Part shown: one piece after another, positions 35,095 through 44,634 of the stretch
How the letters are laid out: the number at the start of each line of letters is the position of its first letter
How positions within the stretch are numbered: the stretch's first letter is position 1
From: Dyella sp. AtDHG13
GTDB lineage: Bacteria; Pseudomonadota; Gammaproteobacteria; Xanthomonadales; Rhodanobacteraceae
Assembly (NCBI RefSeq): GCF_003201105.1
Contig: NZ_QICJ01000019.1
Span: 1-57,771, forward strand
Reading direction: 5' to 3'
DNA length: 57,771 nt
Notes under the pieces: generated by a model
Told to the model about the DNA's origin: nothing
Seen by the model: the letters and a program-made list of their open reading frames with translations, nothing else
Database searches by the model: none
Made by a program: the position numbers and the translations under genes

Positions 35095-36123
35095 ATGAGC
35101 CCCACATCGCCCTTCATCGATATCGCCGCTGTCGAAGGCTGGGACACCTGGTTCCGCTGGCGCGAACAGCGCGAACTGCGGGATGTGTCCATCCAGGACA
35201 CGTGGGCGCGCGTGGTACACGTTATCGCCGGACCGAAGGGCCGCGCCGCCACCAATGACATGGAGCGCCGCCTCGGCGATGCCTTGGCGACCTGGCGCCT
35301 CCTGCCGGACGAACGCGTACTCTCCACCGCCGGGACGGACCGTGAGACATGGCCGGCCAACGAGCTGGTGGCCGTTCTCAACATGGCGCAGCTCGTGAAC
35401 GACCCGGGCCTGCCTTCCGCGCATGTCGACATGCAAGCCGTTGAATCGACCGCCGCGCTGGCGGTCGAAATGCTGGACAACGCGGCGGAAAAGGCACGCT
35501 GGTCACCCGGCAGCCCGGGCATGCATCTTCGCATTGGCCTGATCGGCCTTGCCGATGCGTTCCTTCTGCTGGGCATCGCCTACGGCAGCCCGGCGGCATC
35601 CCGCTTGGCCCACGACATATCCCAGCGCCTGGCCGCCGGCAGTCTATCCGCAAGCATCCGCCTTGCCCGGGACCGCGGCCCTCGATGCCAGATTTCGCGG
35701 CGACTGCCCGTTGCCTACAAGCTCAGGGAGCTTTCGCCCTCGCTGGCCACGGATGCCATACGCCACGGACTTCGCCAGTCCAGGCTCACCGCCATTACCT
35801 CCCAGCCGCATCTCGCGCAGTTGGCCAACCATGTGGCCAACGCCGTCGATCCCTTGCCGGTGGCGCAACGCCTTCGTTCTTTCGACGAATCACGCATGGC
35901 AGGCATGGCTGGCTCGCAAGGCTACGCCATGGAGTGGTACCGCCGACACGGCACCAGCCCTGCGCGGATGGATGCGTTGCTGCAGCACGCGAGCGCCAAT
36001 GCCTACGCGCAGATCGCGTTGCGGTCCTCCATGCAAATGTGGATAGACGAGCCCATCCTCTATCCGCTCAGCCATCACGGGCGTGAAAACGCCCTTGCCA
36101 ACGCGGACGGGTTTCGTGGCTAG
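35095..36123 (+). CDS. Miniature class II ribonucleotide-reductase-like protein
   Basis: A 342-residue protein that reads like the ends of a class II ribonucleotide reductase with the catalytic core deleted. The N-terminal part (QDTWARVVHVIA, MERRLGDALATWRLLPDERVLSTAGT) resembles the reductase helix ending in L-x-NAGT. It then jumps to segments like those after the NPCGE motif (AVESTAALAVEMLDNA, LRIGLIGLADAFLLLGIAYGS, ARDRG). The NPCGE active-site sequence, the radical-site Cys and the redox Cys pair are missing; only one Cys is seen in the whole protein. It cannot be a working reductase. A regulatory or nucleotide-binding role is possible. An Fnr-type box lies upstream. Confidence 0.55.
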   Translation: MSPTSPFIDIAAVEGWDTWFRWREQRELRDVSIQDTWARVVHVIAGPKGRAATNDMERRLGDALATWRLLPDERVLSTAGTDRETWPANELVAVLNMAQLVNDPGLPSAHVDMQAVESTAALAVEMLDNAAEKARWSPGSPGMHLRIGLIGLADAFLLLGIAYGSPAASRLAHDISQRLAAGSLSASIRLARDRGPRCQISRRLPVAYKLRELSPSLATDAIRHGLRQSRLTAITSQPHLAQLANHVANAVDPLPVAQRLRSFDESRMAGMAGSQGYAMEWYRRHGTSPARMDALLQHASANAYAQIALRSSMQMWIDEPILYPLSHHGRENALANADGFRG

Positions 36124-36138
36124 CGACCGTCGCTTCGT

Positions 36139-36152
36139 TTGATCCCCGTCAA
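36139..36152. promoter_or_regulatory. Fnr-type box TTGATCCCCGTCAA
   Basis: TTGAT-N4-GTCAA, nine of ten consensus positions, about 60 nt upstream of the phasin-like gene at 36210. Confidence 0.65.
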
Positions 36153-36209
36153 TAACGCCGCTGGCCGTGGCGTGATGCTGAAGACGTCGCCCTTCGCGAG
36201 GATGCAACG

Positions 36210-36617
36210 ATGACACCGCCACGTGCCAGGCCGCCTTTTTCTCCACGTTCACCATCACCGGCCGCTTACGAGAAGCCGGAAACGAACGTGGCCGCCCTCG
36301 GAATGCAACTTGCCGGAGCCTGGGCAGAGGACGCGAAACGCCTGCAGGAAAGCCTGCTCGGCTTCTTCAACCGAAGGATGGAAAAAGACATACAGAGTCT
36401 TTGCAGCCTCGCGCAATGCCCAAGCCCGGGCGCGCTGCTCGATCTGATGGCGAACGCCTGGGGCAGCTTGATAGTGGACTACGCGGAGTTCGTCCAAAGC
36501 GGCCTTTGCTGGATCGGGGACTCCTTGCAGCACAACCTGGACGAGATGGCGACAGCCGGCGGCCAGGCTTTTCCGTGGCAGGCCAGCGTGGCCTGGACGC
36601 CAAGAGCAATGACCTAG
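36210..36617 (+). CDS. Phasin-like protein
   Basis: A 135-residue protein with an amphipathic helical core (LQESLLGFFNRRMEKDIQSL, then CPSPGALLDLMANAWGSLIVDYAEFVQSG) resembling the phasin 2 family, which coats polyhydroxyalkanoate granules. No PHA synthase is in the window, so another membrane or granule role is possible. Start ATG 36210, with GAGGATGCAACG upstream. First gene of a probable unit with the small membrane protein and a Usp. Confidence 0.6.
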   Translation: MTPPRARPPFSPRSPSPAAYEKPETNVAALGMQLAGAWAEDAKRLQESLLGFFNRRMEKDIQSLCSLAQCPSPGALLDLMANAWGSLIVDYAEFVQSGLCWIGDSLQHNLDEMATAGGQAFPWQASVAWTPRAMT

Positions 36618-36685
36618 CTTCAACCCATGAAAACACCGGATGAGCGGCCGCGATCATTCGCTCACGGTTGCCAACAGGAGGTCAC

Positions 36686-36898
36686 ATGACCGCCCTTCCC
36701 ACGCCCAGGAAAAAACCTAGCCAGCCGCGCCTTGCCTTCTCCACCACCTCCGCGGTACTTGCCGTCATCGCAACGGCGAGTTCGCTGGCCCTGGTGCATG
36801 ACTGGGGAAAGAGTGCCATTCCCCTTGTGGAATGGGTTTGCGGAAGCAGCGCGGTGCTGCTCCTTCTCAGCATCATCGCCGACTCCCGCCGCCCGTGA
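36686..36898 (+). CDS. Small membrane protein, two helices
   Basis: A 70-residue protein with two hydrophobic segments (STTSAVLAVIATASSLALV and LVEWVCGSSAVLLLLSIIA) and a basic N-terminus (TPRKKPSQPR). No family recognised. Start ATG 36686 is strongly supported by AGGAGGTCAC directly upstream. It lies 22 nt before a universal stress protein gene, suggesting co-transcription. Confidence 0.7.
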   Translation: MTALPTPRKKPSQPRLAFSTTSAVLAVIATASSLALVHDWGKSAIPLVEWVCGSSAVLLLLSIIADSRRP

Positions 36899-36920
36899 GT
36901 CGCCACGCCAGGAGTGCCTC

Positions 36921-37358
36921 ATGTTCAAGCGCATACTGCTTCCCATCGATGGCAGCGAGCAGTCGCTGCGCGCCGCATCGACCGGCATTGCGTTGGCGGC
37001 CCAAGGTGAACATCAGGCCTTCGGGCTGGAGGTGCTGTGTCCGACGCCGTCCATCACGCTCGTCGCCGATGCCATCGTCCATGACAGCTCGAACCACACG
37101 GATCGCGCGATACGAAAGGCGCACGACGACCTCGCGGAAGTCGCCGGCATGGCTCGGGACGCTGAGGTCGCCTTTGCAGACATCTATGTCTTCGATCAAC
37201 GGCCTTACACCGCCATCATCGCCGCCGCCCACAGCGCCGGGTGCGACCTGATCGTCATCGGAGCAGGCGAATACGCCCGTGGGCGCGGCGCGCAACTGAG
37301 CCGGGAGGTGTCGCTGCTGGTCAACAGCGCGGAAATGCCCGTACTTGTCTGTCCATGA
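36921..37358 (+). CDS. Universal stress protein, single domain
   Basis: A 145-residue Usp: FKRILLPIDGSEQSLRA at the N-terminus and DLIVIGAGEYARGRGAQLSREVSLLV near the C-terminus. The usual GxxGxRG nucleotide loop is altered to GAGEYARGRG, so ATP binding may be weak. Start ATG 36921 with AGGAG 7 nt upstream. Third Usp gene of the island. Confidence 0.88.
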   Translation: MFKRILLPIDGSEQSLRAASTGIALAAQGEHQAFGLEVLCPTPSITLVADAIVHDSSNHTDRAIRKAHDDLAEVAGMARDAEVAFADIYVFDQRPYTAIIAAAHSAGCDLIVIGAGEYARGRGAQLSREVSLLVNSAEMPVLVCP

Positions 37359-37410
37359 ACCACAGTGGGTTGCCCTAATACCGTCGCGACAAGTTCACAA
37401 GGCCGCCAGC

Positions 37411-38811
37411 ATGGCATTTGACATCCTTTACCGTTGTCACGGCGCCGCCAGGGAAGTGACCGGCTCCTGCCACCATATCGAATGCAACGGTCGGAACGTG
37501 CTGATCGACTGCGGCCTGTTCCAGGGCGGCGCCGATGCGGAGCGTGCCAATGCCGAACCTTTCGCCTTCGATCCCGCTTGCATCCATGCGCTGCTGTTGA
37601 CGCACGCGCACCTGGACCATTGCGGCCGGCTTCCGCTGCTTGTCCGCCAGGGCTTCCGGGGCCGCATCCATGCCACGTCCGCCACCATCGATCTTGCGCG
37701 CATCGTGCTGCTGGATGCCGCCGGCCTGCAGGAAGAGGATGCACGCCGCGCCCAGCGACGTGGACGCCGCCGTGGGCAGGAGGATGCGCAGCCTCTCTTT
37801 ACCCTGGACGACGTGTTCCGGACGATGGACTACTTCTCGCCCGTCGCCTACGAAAAGTGCTTCGACCTAACGCCGGGCATCCGGGCCCGCTTTCTGGACG
37901 CCGGGCACATTCTTGGCTCCGCCTCCATCCTGCTGGAGATTCTCGGCGGCGAAAGGAAGGTCGATATCCTGTTCTCGGGTGATCTTGGCAACCCCGGCCA
38001 TCCACTGTTGCGCAACGCCAAACCTGCGCCGCCCTCGGATTATGTGGTGATGGAGACGACCTATGGCGATCGCGCCCATCGTCCCCAGGAGAAGTCCATA
38101 GCGGAGTTCTACGACGCAATATCGACCACGCTTCGCCGCGAGGGCAACGTGATCATTCCGACCTTTGCCCTGGAGCGTGCGCAGGAGGTGCTCTATCAAA
38201 TCAAACGGGGACGCGCCGATGGCCACTTGCCACCGCGCATGTCCGTATTTCTCGATTCGCCCATGGCCATTTCGGCCACGGATATCTTTCGCAGGCACCC
38301 CGAATGTTTCGGCAGCGAATTTCTTGCCTCCCTGCGCGACGAGGATCCTTTTGGCATGCCGGGCCTGCATTTCACGCGGGATGTCGCCGACTCCATGGCC
38401 ATCAACCAGATCGCGGGCGGCGCGGTCATTCTCGCCGGCTCCGGCATGTGCACCGGCGGCCGCGTACGCCACCACCTGAAGCACAATCTATGGAACGAAA
38501 AGAACGGCGTCATCTTCGTGGGCTACGCCGCTGAAGGAACGCTGGCCCGACGAATCATCGATGGCGCACGCGAAGTACGCATCTTCGACGAACCCATCCA
38601 TGTGCGATCCAGCATATGGACGATCAACGGCTTCTCCGCCCATGCCGATCAACACGCCTTGCTCGATTGGCTGGGAACCTCTCCCCGACGCCAGGTACTG
38701 CTCGTGCATGGCGAATACGCGCGGGGCATGCGCGGCATGGCCGATCAGCTGCTGGAACGCGGTATTCCCCACTATCTGCCTGCCAAGGGCCAGGCCATCA
38801 GGCTGACCTGA
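37411..38811 (+). CDS. MBL-fold beta-CASP ribonuclease (YSH1/RNase J-like)
   Basis: A 466-residue metallo-beta-lactamase/beta-CASP/RMMBL nuclease. Motifs: LLTHAHLDHCGRLP (HxHxDH), DAGHILGSASILLE, LFSGDLGNP, METTYGDR, the beta-CASP FALERAQEVLYQI and SGMCTGGRVRHHL, and the C-terminal NGFSAHADQHALLDWL and LVHGE. Such proteins process or degrade RNA. In hypoxia/stress islands of proteobacteria they accompany universal stress proteins and phosphoketolase. ATG 37411 gives the canonical start FDILYRCHGAAREVTGS. Ribosome site weak (AAGG about 10 nt upstream). Confidence 0.92.
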   Translation: MAFDILYRCHGAAREVTGSCHHIECNGRNVLIDCGLFQGGADAERANAEPFAFDPACIHALLLTHAHLDHCGRLPLLVRQGFRGRIHATSATIDLARIVLLDAAGLQEEDARRAQRRGRRRGQEDAQPLFTLDDVFRTMDYFSPVAYEKCFDLTPGIRARFLDAGHILGSASILLEILGGERKVDILFSGDLGNPGHPLLRNAKPAPPSDYVVMETTYGDRAHRPQEKSIAEFYDAISTTLRREGNVIIPTFALERAQEVLYQIKRGRADGHLPPRMSVFLDSPMAISATDIFRRHPECFGSEFLASLRDEDPFGMPGLHFTRDVADSMAINQIAGGAVILAGSGMCTGGRVRHHLKHNLWNEKNGVIFVGYAAEGTLARRIIDGAREVRIFDEPIHVRSSIWTINGFSAHADQHALLDWLGTSPRRQVLLVHGEYARGMRGMADQLLERGIPHYLPAKGQAIRLT

Positions 38812-38845
38812 AATACGCGCTGCGTCTTGCCAGCACCGCTTCAAG

Positions 38846-38859
38846 TTGACAGCCATCAA
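38846..38859. promoter_or_regulatory. Fnr-type box TTGACAGCCATCAA
   Basis: TTGAC-N4-ATCAA, nine of ten consensus positions, about 55-65 nt upstream of the SDR start at 38913. Confidence 0.68.
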
Positions 38860-38912
38860 CATGGGAAACCCTTGCGGCGCGCAAGATTCATTCAACGCTT
38901 CGGGAGGACGCC

Positions 38913-39674
38913 ATGAACCGACTGACTGGAAAGGTGGCCGTGGTGACCGGCGGCTCGCTGGGCATCGGCGCGGCATGCGCCACGCGTCTGCTTCAGGAAG
39001 GCGCCAAGGTGGCGATCGTGGACGTGAAGGACAGCGAAGGGAAACAGTTGGCCAATCAGCTTGGCAAGGGCACCCGCTATTATCACGCCGACACCTCCTC
39101 CGAGCATGACGTCAGGCAGGCCGTGGCCGATGTGCTTCGCGACTTTGGCCGCATCGATGTGCTGGTCAACAATGCCGGCATTTCGGGAGCCAACAAGCCG
39201 ACTCACGAAATCACCGAGGACGAGTGGGATCGCGTCCAGGCGATCAACGTCAAGGGCGTCTTCTTCTTTACCAAGCACGTGTACCACGTCATGCGCGCGG
39301 GCGGCGGCGGAAGCATCATCAACTTGTCGTCCATCTACGGGCTGGTCGGCGCACCGGATATTCCGCCGTACCACGCATCCAAGGGTGCCGTGCGCCTGAT
39401 GTCCAAGGTGGACGCCCTGCTCTACGCCCGTGACGGCATCCGCGTGAATTCCATCCACCCTGGCTTCATCTGGACGCCGATGGTCGAGCACTTCGCCAGC
39501 GCACTTGGCGGCGAGCTGGTCGACCGGCGCAAGGAGCTGGACAGCCTTCATCCGCTGGGCCACATCGGCGAGCCGGACGACATCGCCTGGGCGGTGGTCT
39601 ACCTCGCCTCCGACGAGGCCAAGTTCGTCACCGGAAGCGAGCTGGTCGTCGATGGCGGCTACAGCTGCCGTTGA
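38913..39674 (+). CDS. Short-chain dehydrogenase/reductase (classical SDR)
   Basis: A 253-residue SDR. Cofactor motif VVTGGSLGIGAA, Asp for NAD preference in VAIVDVKD, NNAG in LVNNAGISG, catalytic Ser in NLSSIYG, YxxxK in YHASKGAV, and C-terminal VTGSELVVDGGYS. It oxidises or reduces a carbonyl/hydroxyl group with NAD(H); resembles glucose-dehydrogenase or cyclopentanol-dehydrogenase types. GGGAGGACGCC precedes the ATG at 38913. Upstream Fnr-type box at 38846. A lipoprotein gene follows 42 nt later. Confidence 0.92.
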   Translation: MNRLTGKVAVVTGGSLGIGAACATRLLQEGAKVAIVDVKDSEGKQLANQLGKGTRYYHADTSSEHDVRQAVADVLRDFGRIDVLVNNAGISGANKPTHEITEDEWDRVQAINVKGVFFFTKHVYHVMRAGGGGSIINLSSIYGLVGAPDIPPYHASKGAVRLMSKVDALLYARDGIRVNSIHPGFIWTPMVEHFASALGGELVDRRKELDSLHPLGHIGEPDDIAWAVVYLASDEAKFVTGSELVVDGGYSCR

Positions 39675-39716
39675 CGCGCGCGACGCTGCGCCGCCTTCGC
39701 TCACACCGGGTACGTC

Positions 39717-40376
39717 ATGAAGAGAACAGCCGCGCTATTGATCGCCATGGCAACGCTCGCCACCGTGCTTGCGGGCTGCGTCGGCCACCACCTGAGCAGG
39801 GATACGCAAAAAACCGTGCGGATGACCTATGTCCATGTGGCCAACGTCTACCAGCTTGCGACCGCCGATGGCGCGCTGTCGCCACGGGGCAAGGATGACC
39901 GCGGATTCTGGGCGGTCTTTGACATCTGTTCGCTCTATATGCGCGGCATGAGCCTCAAGGGCTTCACTTTCGACGTGCAGGACTTCCACGTCATCGTGGG
40001 CGACCAGCGCTACGACGCGAGCCGCTCCTATCGGGTGCTCACCACCTTCGCTGGCGAGGTGGACGCGCAGGACGATCCCGCCCGCCGCCTCATTGCCGAC
40101 CGCCTCGGGCTGGCGCCCGAGCAGCAATACTTTCCCAAGGAACCCTACCCCGCACTCGCCTATCGCCTGGTGGTCGCCATACCCGAATGGCCCGAAGCCT
40201 ATCTGGGGGAACCGATGACACTCGGGCATTCGGACCCCGAGGTCACGCTGATCAACGTATCCGAAAGGCCTCCGCGGGAGTGGCAGCAGTACGACCGTTT
40301 CAGCTCGGGGCCGCTTGTGAGCACTTGTCCCAGGCAAACCCTTCCCGCGCAAAAGAGCGCCTCCGTGCAGCCTTAG
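39717..40376 (+). CDS. Lipoprotein of unknown function
   Basis: A 219-residue protein with a signal peptide and lipobox (ALLIAMATLATVLAGC), so it should be lipid-anchored. The mature part has no domain I recognise; it contains FDVQDFHVIVGDQRYDAS and a Pro-rich acidic middle. It ends in a stop overlapping the stop of the convergent acetate kinase gene (TTAG at 40373-40376). Start ATG 39717. Possibly co-transcribed with the SDR. Confidence 0.75.
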   Translation: MKRTAALLIAMATLATVLAGCVGHHLSRDTQKTVRMTYVHVANVYQLATADGALSPRGKDDRGFWAVFDICSLYMRGMSLKGFTFDVQDFHVIVGDQRYDASRSYRVLTTFAGEVDAQDDPARRLIADRLGLAPEQQYFPKEPYPALAYRLVVAIPEWPEAYLGEPMTLGHSDPEVTLINVSERPPREWQQYDRFSSGPLVSTCPRQTLPAQKSASVQP

Positions 40377-41449
40377 GTCCTGCCGGCGAGCCGCACCGCA
40401 TGCCGGGCCATGGCGAGGTTCTCCTGGGCGGGAAGCACGCGCGTCACCAGTGACGGAAAGCAAGGGCGAAGAAGCTGGATGATCCTGTCGCGCATGGACG
40501 TATCGTGTTCACCGATACCGCCGGTGAATACCAACAGGTCCATGCCTCCCAGCACGATGGCCAGCCCTGCTGCGTGCCGTGCCACCGACAGCGCGAACTG
40601 CTCCAGCGCCAGCCGTGCCATCGGGTGCCCTAGCATGGCGGACAGCTCGCGTGCATCGGCGCTCACGCCGGAAATGCCCTTTAAACCGCAGCGATGCTCC
40701 AGCAGGTCATCGAGCTCCGATGGACTGCAATGTCCCTGCCGCAGCAGGAACAACAGCACGCCGGGATCGATGTCGCCCGTCCGCGTGCCCATGATGATGC
40801 CGCCGGTGGGCGTCATGCCCATGGTGGTATCCACGGATCGGCCATCGCGCACGGCGGTGAGGCTCGCGCCGCTTCCCAGATGCGCAATCACCAGGCGCGC
40901 CGGCGGCGTGCCGAGCTGGGCGAGTATCGATTCGCACGACAGCCCGTGAAAGCCGAACCGCTCCACGCCACGTTCGCGCCACTCGCCCGGCACGGGCAGC
41001 ACGCGGACAAGCTCAGGCAGCGGGTAGTGAAAGGCCGTATCGAAACAGGCCACCTGCGTGGCGCTTGGAAAAACCCGCATGGCGTCATGGATCCACATCA
41101 GCGCGGCGGGCACATGCAGGGGCGCGAAGCTCGCCGCTTGCTGGATCTTCTTCAGGACAGCACCGTCGATCAGGCAGTGCTCGCGCAGGCCGGGGCCGCC
41201 GTGCACCACCCGATGCACGACGACATCGATTGTTCCTTCGGAAGCCAACCCGGCGAGCGTACCCAGCGCCTCGTCACAACCGCCACCGCCGAAGGAGAGT
41301 TCGCCTTCGCCGGCGATGCCGTGGTAGCGGATGCGCCGGGCCTTCAGATCCACCTCGCCCTCTACCGTTGGCGCCGCGGCCATGCCGCTGGAACGATAGA
41401 TGCCGAACTTGAGCGACGACGAGCCGACGTTGAGCGCAAGGATGTTCAT
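40373..41449 (-). CDS. ackA: Acetate kinase (acetate/propionate family kinase)
   Basis: A 358-residue kinase that converts acetyl phosphate and ADP into acetate and ATP. Motifs: start [70 protein letters not shown] and [13 protein letters not shown]. It is shorter than the roughly 400-residue E. coli type, with a reduced C-terminus. The ATG overlaps the stop of phosphoketolase, so the two enzymes are translationally coupled and act in series. Confidence 0.92.
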   Translation of the reverse strand: MNILALNVGSSSLKFGIYRSSGMAAAPTVEGEVDLKARRIRYHGIAGEGELSFGGGGCDEALGTLAGLASEGTIDVVVHRVVHGGPGLREHCLIDGAVLKKIQQAASFAPLHVPAALMWIHDAMRVFPSATQVACFDTAFHYPLPELVRVLPVPGEWRERGVERFGFHGLSCESILAQLGTPPARLVIAHLGSGASLTAVRDGRSVDTTMGMTPTGGIIMGTRTGDIDPGVLLFLLRQGHCSPSELDDLLEHRCGLKGISGVSADARELSAMLGHPMARLALEQFALSVARHAAGLAIVLGGMDLLVFTGGIGEHDTSMRDRIIQLLRPCFPSLVTRVLPAQENLAMARHAVRLAGRT

Positions 41450-43806
41450 GCTGCGCGCCACTGCCAGTCGCTTATCTCCGGCAGGTCGACGCCATGCTCG
41501 CTGACGTGGAGGCGGTGCCGCTCGATCTGGCTGGAGTAGCGTTGCTCCGCCTCCGCCCGTAGGTGTGCGAGCTTGGGCACGCGGTTGACGACATCCAGCG
41601 CCAGCTGGAAGCGGTCGAGGTGGTTGAGCACCATCATGTCGAACGGCGTGGTGGTGGTCCCCTCCTCCTGATAGCCGCGCACATGGATGTTGTCGTGATT
41701 GCGCCGGCGATAGGTGAGCCGGTGGATGATGCCCGGGTAGCCGTGGAACGCGAAGATCACCGGCCGGTCGCGGGTGAACAGGCGGTCGAACTCGTCATCG
41801 CCCATGCCATGCGGATGTTCGTCGGCGGCCTGCAGGGCTAGCAGGTCGACTACGTTGACCACGCGAATGCGCAGGTCGGGCACGGCATCGCGCAGCAACA
41901 TCACGGCCGCAAGTGTTTCCACCGTCGGTGAATCGCCGGCGCAGACCATGACGACATCCGGGTCTTCATCGCCCCGCCCTGCCCAATGCCAGATGCCCGC
42001 GCCGGCCGTGCAATGGGCCACGGCCGCCTCGATGTCCAGCCACTGCCAGTCGGGTTGCTTGCCGGAGATGATCAGGTTCACGTAGTGGCGGCTGCGCAGG
42101 CAGTGATCCGTCACGGACAACAGGCAGTTGCCGTCCGGCGGCAGGTAGATGCGCACGATCTCGGCTTTCTTGTTCGCCACCACATCGATAAACCCCGGAT
42201 CCTGATGCGAGAACCCGTTGTGGTCCTGGTGCCATACATGCGAGCTGAGCAGATAGTTCAGCGACGCAATGGGCGGACGCCACGCCAGGTTGCGCGACAC
42301 CTTCAGCCATTTCGCGTGCTGGTTGAACATCGAGTCGACGATGTGGATAAAGGCCTCGTAGCAATTGAACAGGCCGTGCCGGCCGGTGAGCAGATAGCCC
42401 TCCAGCCAGCCCTGGCACTGGTGCTCGCTGAGCATCTCCATCACGCGTCCGTCCGGCGCGAGGTTCATGTCGGTATCCAGCGTCTCACCCATCCATGCCT
42501 TGGGCGACACCTCGTAGACGGCGTCGAGACGATTGGACGCGGTTTCGTCCGGCCCGAACAGGCGGAAGTTCGCCTGCTCGCTGTTGGACAGCATCAGGTC
42601 GCGCAACCACTTGCCGAGGTTGCGTGTCGCCTCGGCCTTGAGCGTGCCGTGTCCCTCGAAACGGAATGCGTGCGCGCGAAAGTCCGGCATATGCAACGGC
42701 TTCAGCAGCAGGCCGCCATTGGCATGGGGGTTGGCGCTCATGCGCATGCGGCCCGTGGGCGCCAGCTCGGCCAGTTCCGGCGCCAGCGCGCCATTGCCAT
42801 CGAACAGCTCCTGCGGCTTATAGCTGCGCATCCATTGTTCGAGTATCGCGAGGTGGCCCGGCTTGCCCAGATCCGACAGCGGCACCTGGTGCGCTCGCCA
42901 CGTTCCTTCGACAGGCAGGCCATCGACGAAGGCGGGCCCGGTCCAACCCTTGGGCGAGCGAAGCACGATCATGGGCCAGCGAGGCCGCTCGACCTTGCCG
43001 GCCCCGGCCTTGCGGGCCCGCGCCTTGATGCGCCGGATGCGCGCCACGCAGGTATCCAGCGCCTGGGCAAAGGCCATGTGCATGGCCTGCGGGTCGCTGC
43101 CCTCGACAAAGATCGGGTCATATCCGTACCCCTGCATCAGGTACTTCAGTTCGCGGTCGCCGATGCGTGCGAGCACGGTGGGGTTGGCGATCTTGTAGCC
43201 GTTCAGATGGAGGATCGGCAGCACCGCGCCGTCGCGCACGGGATTGAGAAACTTGTTGGAGTGCCAGCTGGTGGCGAGTGGGCCGGTTTCCGCTTCGCCA
43301 TCGCCCACGATGCAGGTCACGATGAGGTCCGGATTGTCGAACGCAGCGCCGTAGGCATGCGATAGCGAATAGCCCAGTTCGCCGCCCTCGTGAATCGAGC
43401 CGGGAGTTTCCGGCGAAACATGGCTGGGTACGCCATAAGGCCAGGAGAACTGGCGAAACAGCTGGCGAAGGCCATCGCGATCGCGGCCGATGTGCGGATA
43501 GGTCTCGGTATAGGAGCCTTCGAGATAGCTGTTCGCCACCAGTCCCGGCCCGCCGTGCCCGGGACCGATCACGTAGATCATGTCCAGCCGGTGCTGCTTG
43601 ATGATGCGGTTCAGGTGCACGTAAATGAAGTTCAACCCCGCCGTGGTGCCCCAGTGCCCGAGCAGGCGCTTCTTGACGTGATCCAGGCTCAGCGGCTCTT
43701 CCAGCAAGGGGTTGTCGCGCAGGTAGATCTGGCCGACGGTCAGGTAATTGGCCGCATCCCAGTAGCGCTGCATCCTGCCCAGAAGATCGGTATCGAGTGG
43801 CGGCAT
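41446..43806 (-). CDS. xfp: Phosphoketolase (xylulose-5-P/fructose-6-P)
   Basis: A 786-residue thiamine-diphosphate enzyme that splits xylulose 5-phosphate (and often fructose 6-phosphate) with phosphate into acetyl phosphate and an aldose phosphate. Family signatures: [20 protein letters not shown], the TPP motif [28 protein letters not shown]-like [20 protein letters not shown], and [20 protein letters not shown]. Full family length. Upstream is a cytochrome c gene; downstream coupled acetate kinase turns acetyl phosphate into ATP. Likely behind the Fnr box at 44635. Confidence 0.95.
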   Translation of the reverse strand: MPPLDTDLLGRMQRYWDAANYLTVGQIYLRDNPLLEEPLSLDHVKKRLLGHWGTTAGLNFIYVHLNRIIKQHRLDMIYVIGPGHGGPGLVANSYLEGSYTETYPHIGRDRDGLRQLFRQFSWPYGVPSHVSPETPGSIHEGGELGYSLSHAYGAAFDNPDLIVTCIVGDGEAETGPLATSWHSNKFLNPVRDGAVLPILHLNGYKIANPTVLARIGDRELKYLMQGYGYDPIFVEGSDPQAMHMAFAQALDTCVARIRRIKARARKAGAGKVERPRWPMIVLRSPKGWTGPAFVDGLPVEGTWRAHQVPLSDLGKPGHLAILEQWMRSYKPQELFDGNGALAPELAELAPTGRMRMSANPHANGGLLLKPLHMPDFRAHAFRFEGHGTLKAEATRNLGKWLRDLMLSNSEQANFRLFGPDETASNRLDAVYEVSPKAWMGETLDTDMNLAPDGRVMEMLSEHQCQGWLEGYLLTGRHGLFNCYEAFIHIVDSMFNQHAKWLKVSRNLAWRPPIASLNYLLSSHVWHQDHNGFSHQDPGFIDVVANKKAEIVRIYLPPDGNCLLSVTDHCLRSRHYVNLIISGKQPDWQWLDIEAAVAHCTAGAGIWHWAGRGDEDPDVVMVCAGDSPTVETLAAVMLLRDAVPDLRIRVVNVVDLLALQAADEHPHGMGDDEFDRLFTRDRPVIFAFHGYPGIIHRLTYRRRNHDNIHVRGYQEEGTTTTPFDMMVLNHLDRFQLALDVVNRVPKLAHLRAEAEQRYSSQIERHRLHVSEHGVDLPEISDWQWRAA

Positions 43807-43881
43807 GGTGAACGTCCCGTGCTGGAAATAGAAGGGATCTTGCGCGACTGCGCGTGCACGGTTCGTGCTTGCGGCACCGCG

Positions 43882-44511
43882 CTATGGAAGCGAGGCCAGG
43901 TACGCCGCCAGATCGATCATGTCGTCGCTGCCGAGGTCGCCGATCATGCCGTGCATGACCGACGTCCTGCGCACGTCGTGCTGCTTGACCCTCAGCTGAT
44001 ACTGCAGGTACACCGCATGCTGGCCGGCCAGTCGCGGAAAGATGCCGAAACCCTCGGCCCGCACGCCATGGCAGGTCGCACAGGCTGCGCGGTTTTCACT
44101 GCCCCGCTCATACAGCGCCTTGCCCCTGGCCATCCGCGCTGGATCACCCGGCACGCCCGGCGGCGCCGGCTGCCGGGCGTAGTAACGCGCCAGCGCCGTT
44201 GCCGTCGCTTCGTCCACATCGGCCACCTGTCGCTGCATCACGTTCCGCGCCAACAACTCGCTGCGCTCATGCGTCCTGATATCGAGCATCTCAGCCTTCA
44301 GGTAGCTCGCGCGCTGTGCGGCAAGCCGCGGCACCAAGGGGGATGGGCTGTCTCCACCTACGCCATGGCAGCGAGCGCAAACCTGCGAAGCAAGCCCGGC
44401 CGAAGACTCATCGCCTGGCGACAGTGTTTGCGCAACCGATGCCAGCGAGATAAGCCAGGTCAGCGCAGCCAGGCACGTTCGAGCAGTGATCCAACGCGTC
44501 ATCGAGCCCAT
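43882..44511 (-). CDS. Diheme cytochrome c, exported
   Basis: A 209-residue periplasmic c-type cytochrome with a signal peptide (TCLAALTWLISLASVAQ) and two heme motifs, CARCHG and CATCHG. Each is followed by a PRLAAQ/PRLAGQ segment and later Met ligands (MQRQV, MHGMI), as in cytochrome c4-type duplicated domains. It would donate electrons to a terminal oxidase. ATG 44511 has AGGA 8 nt upstream; ATG 44502 is an alternative. First gene of the unit with phosphoketolase, which is unusual company for an electron carrier. Confidence 0.9.
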   Translation of the reverse strand: MGSMTRWITARTCLAALTWLISLASVAQTLSPGDESSAGLASQVCARCHGVGGDSPSPLVPRLAAQRASYLKAEMLDIRTHERSELLARNVMQRQVADVDEATATALARYYARQPAPPGVPGDPARMARGKALYERGSENRAACATCHGVRAEGFGIFPRLAGQHAVYLQYQLRVKQHDVRRTSVMHGMIGDLGSDDMIDLAAYLASLP

Positions 44512-44634
44512 GCGTAGAGTCCTGACCTGAAAGCCGCGCCTGGCGGACAGCGGCGAGTGGTCGGGCGCAGCCAAACAATAAGCCCGACATCGATTCAAGC
44601 CACTGCATGCTGTATCCGGAGCAGTTGCCGGATA

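Noticed and set aside
41986-43365. Plus-strand open frame (459 codons) inside phosphoketolase
   Set aside because: Shadow of the xfp gene, no start signal or family-like sequence.
43390-44517. Plus-strand open frame (375 codons) over the xfp start and cytochrome c
   Set aside because: Spans two genes with clear motifs on the other strand; His/Arg-rich product typical of a shadow.
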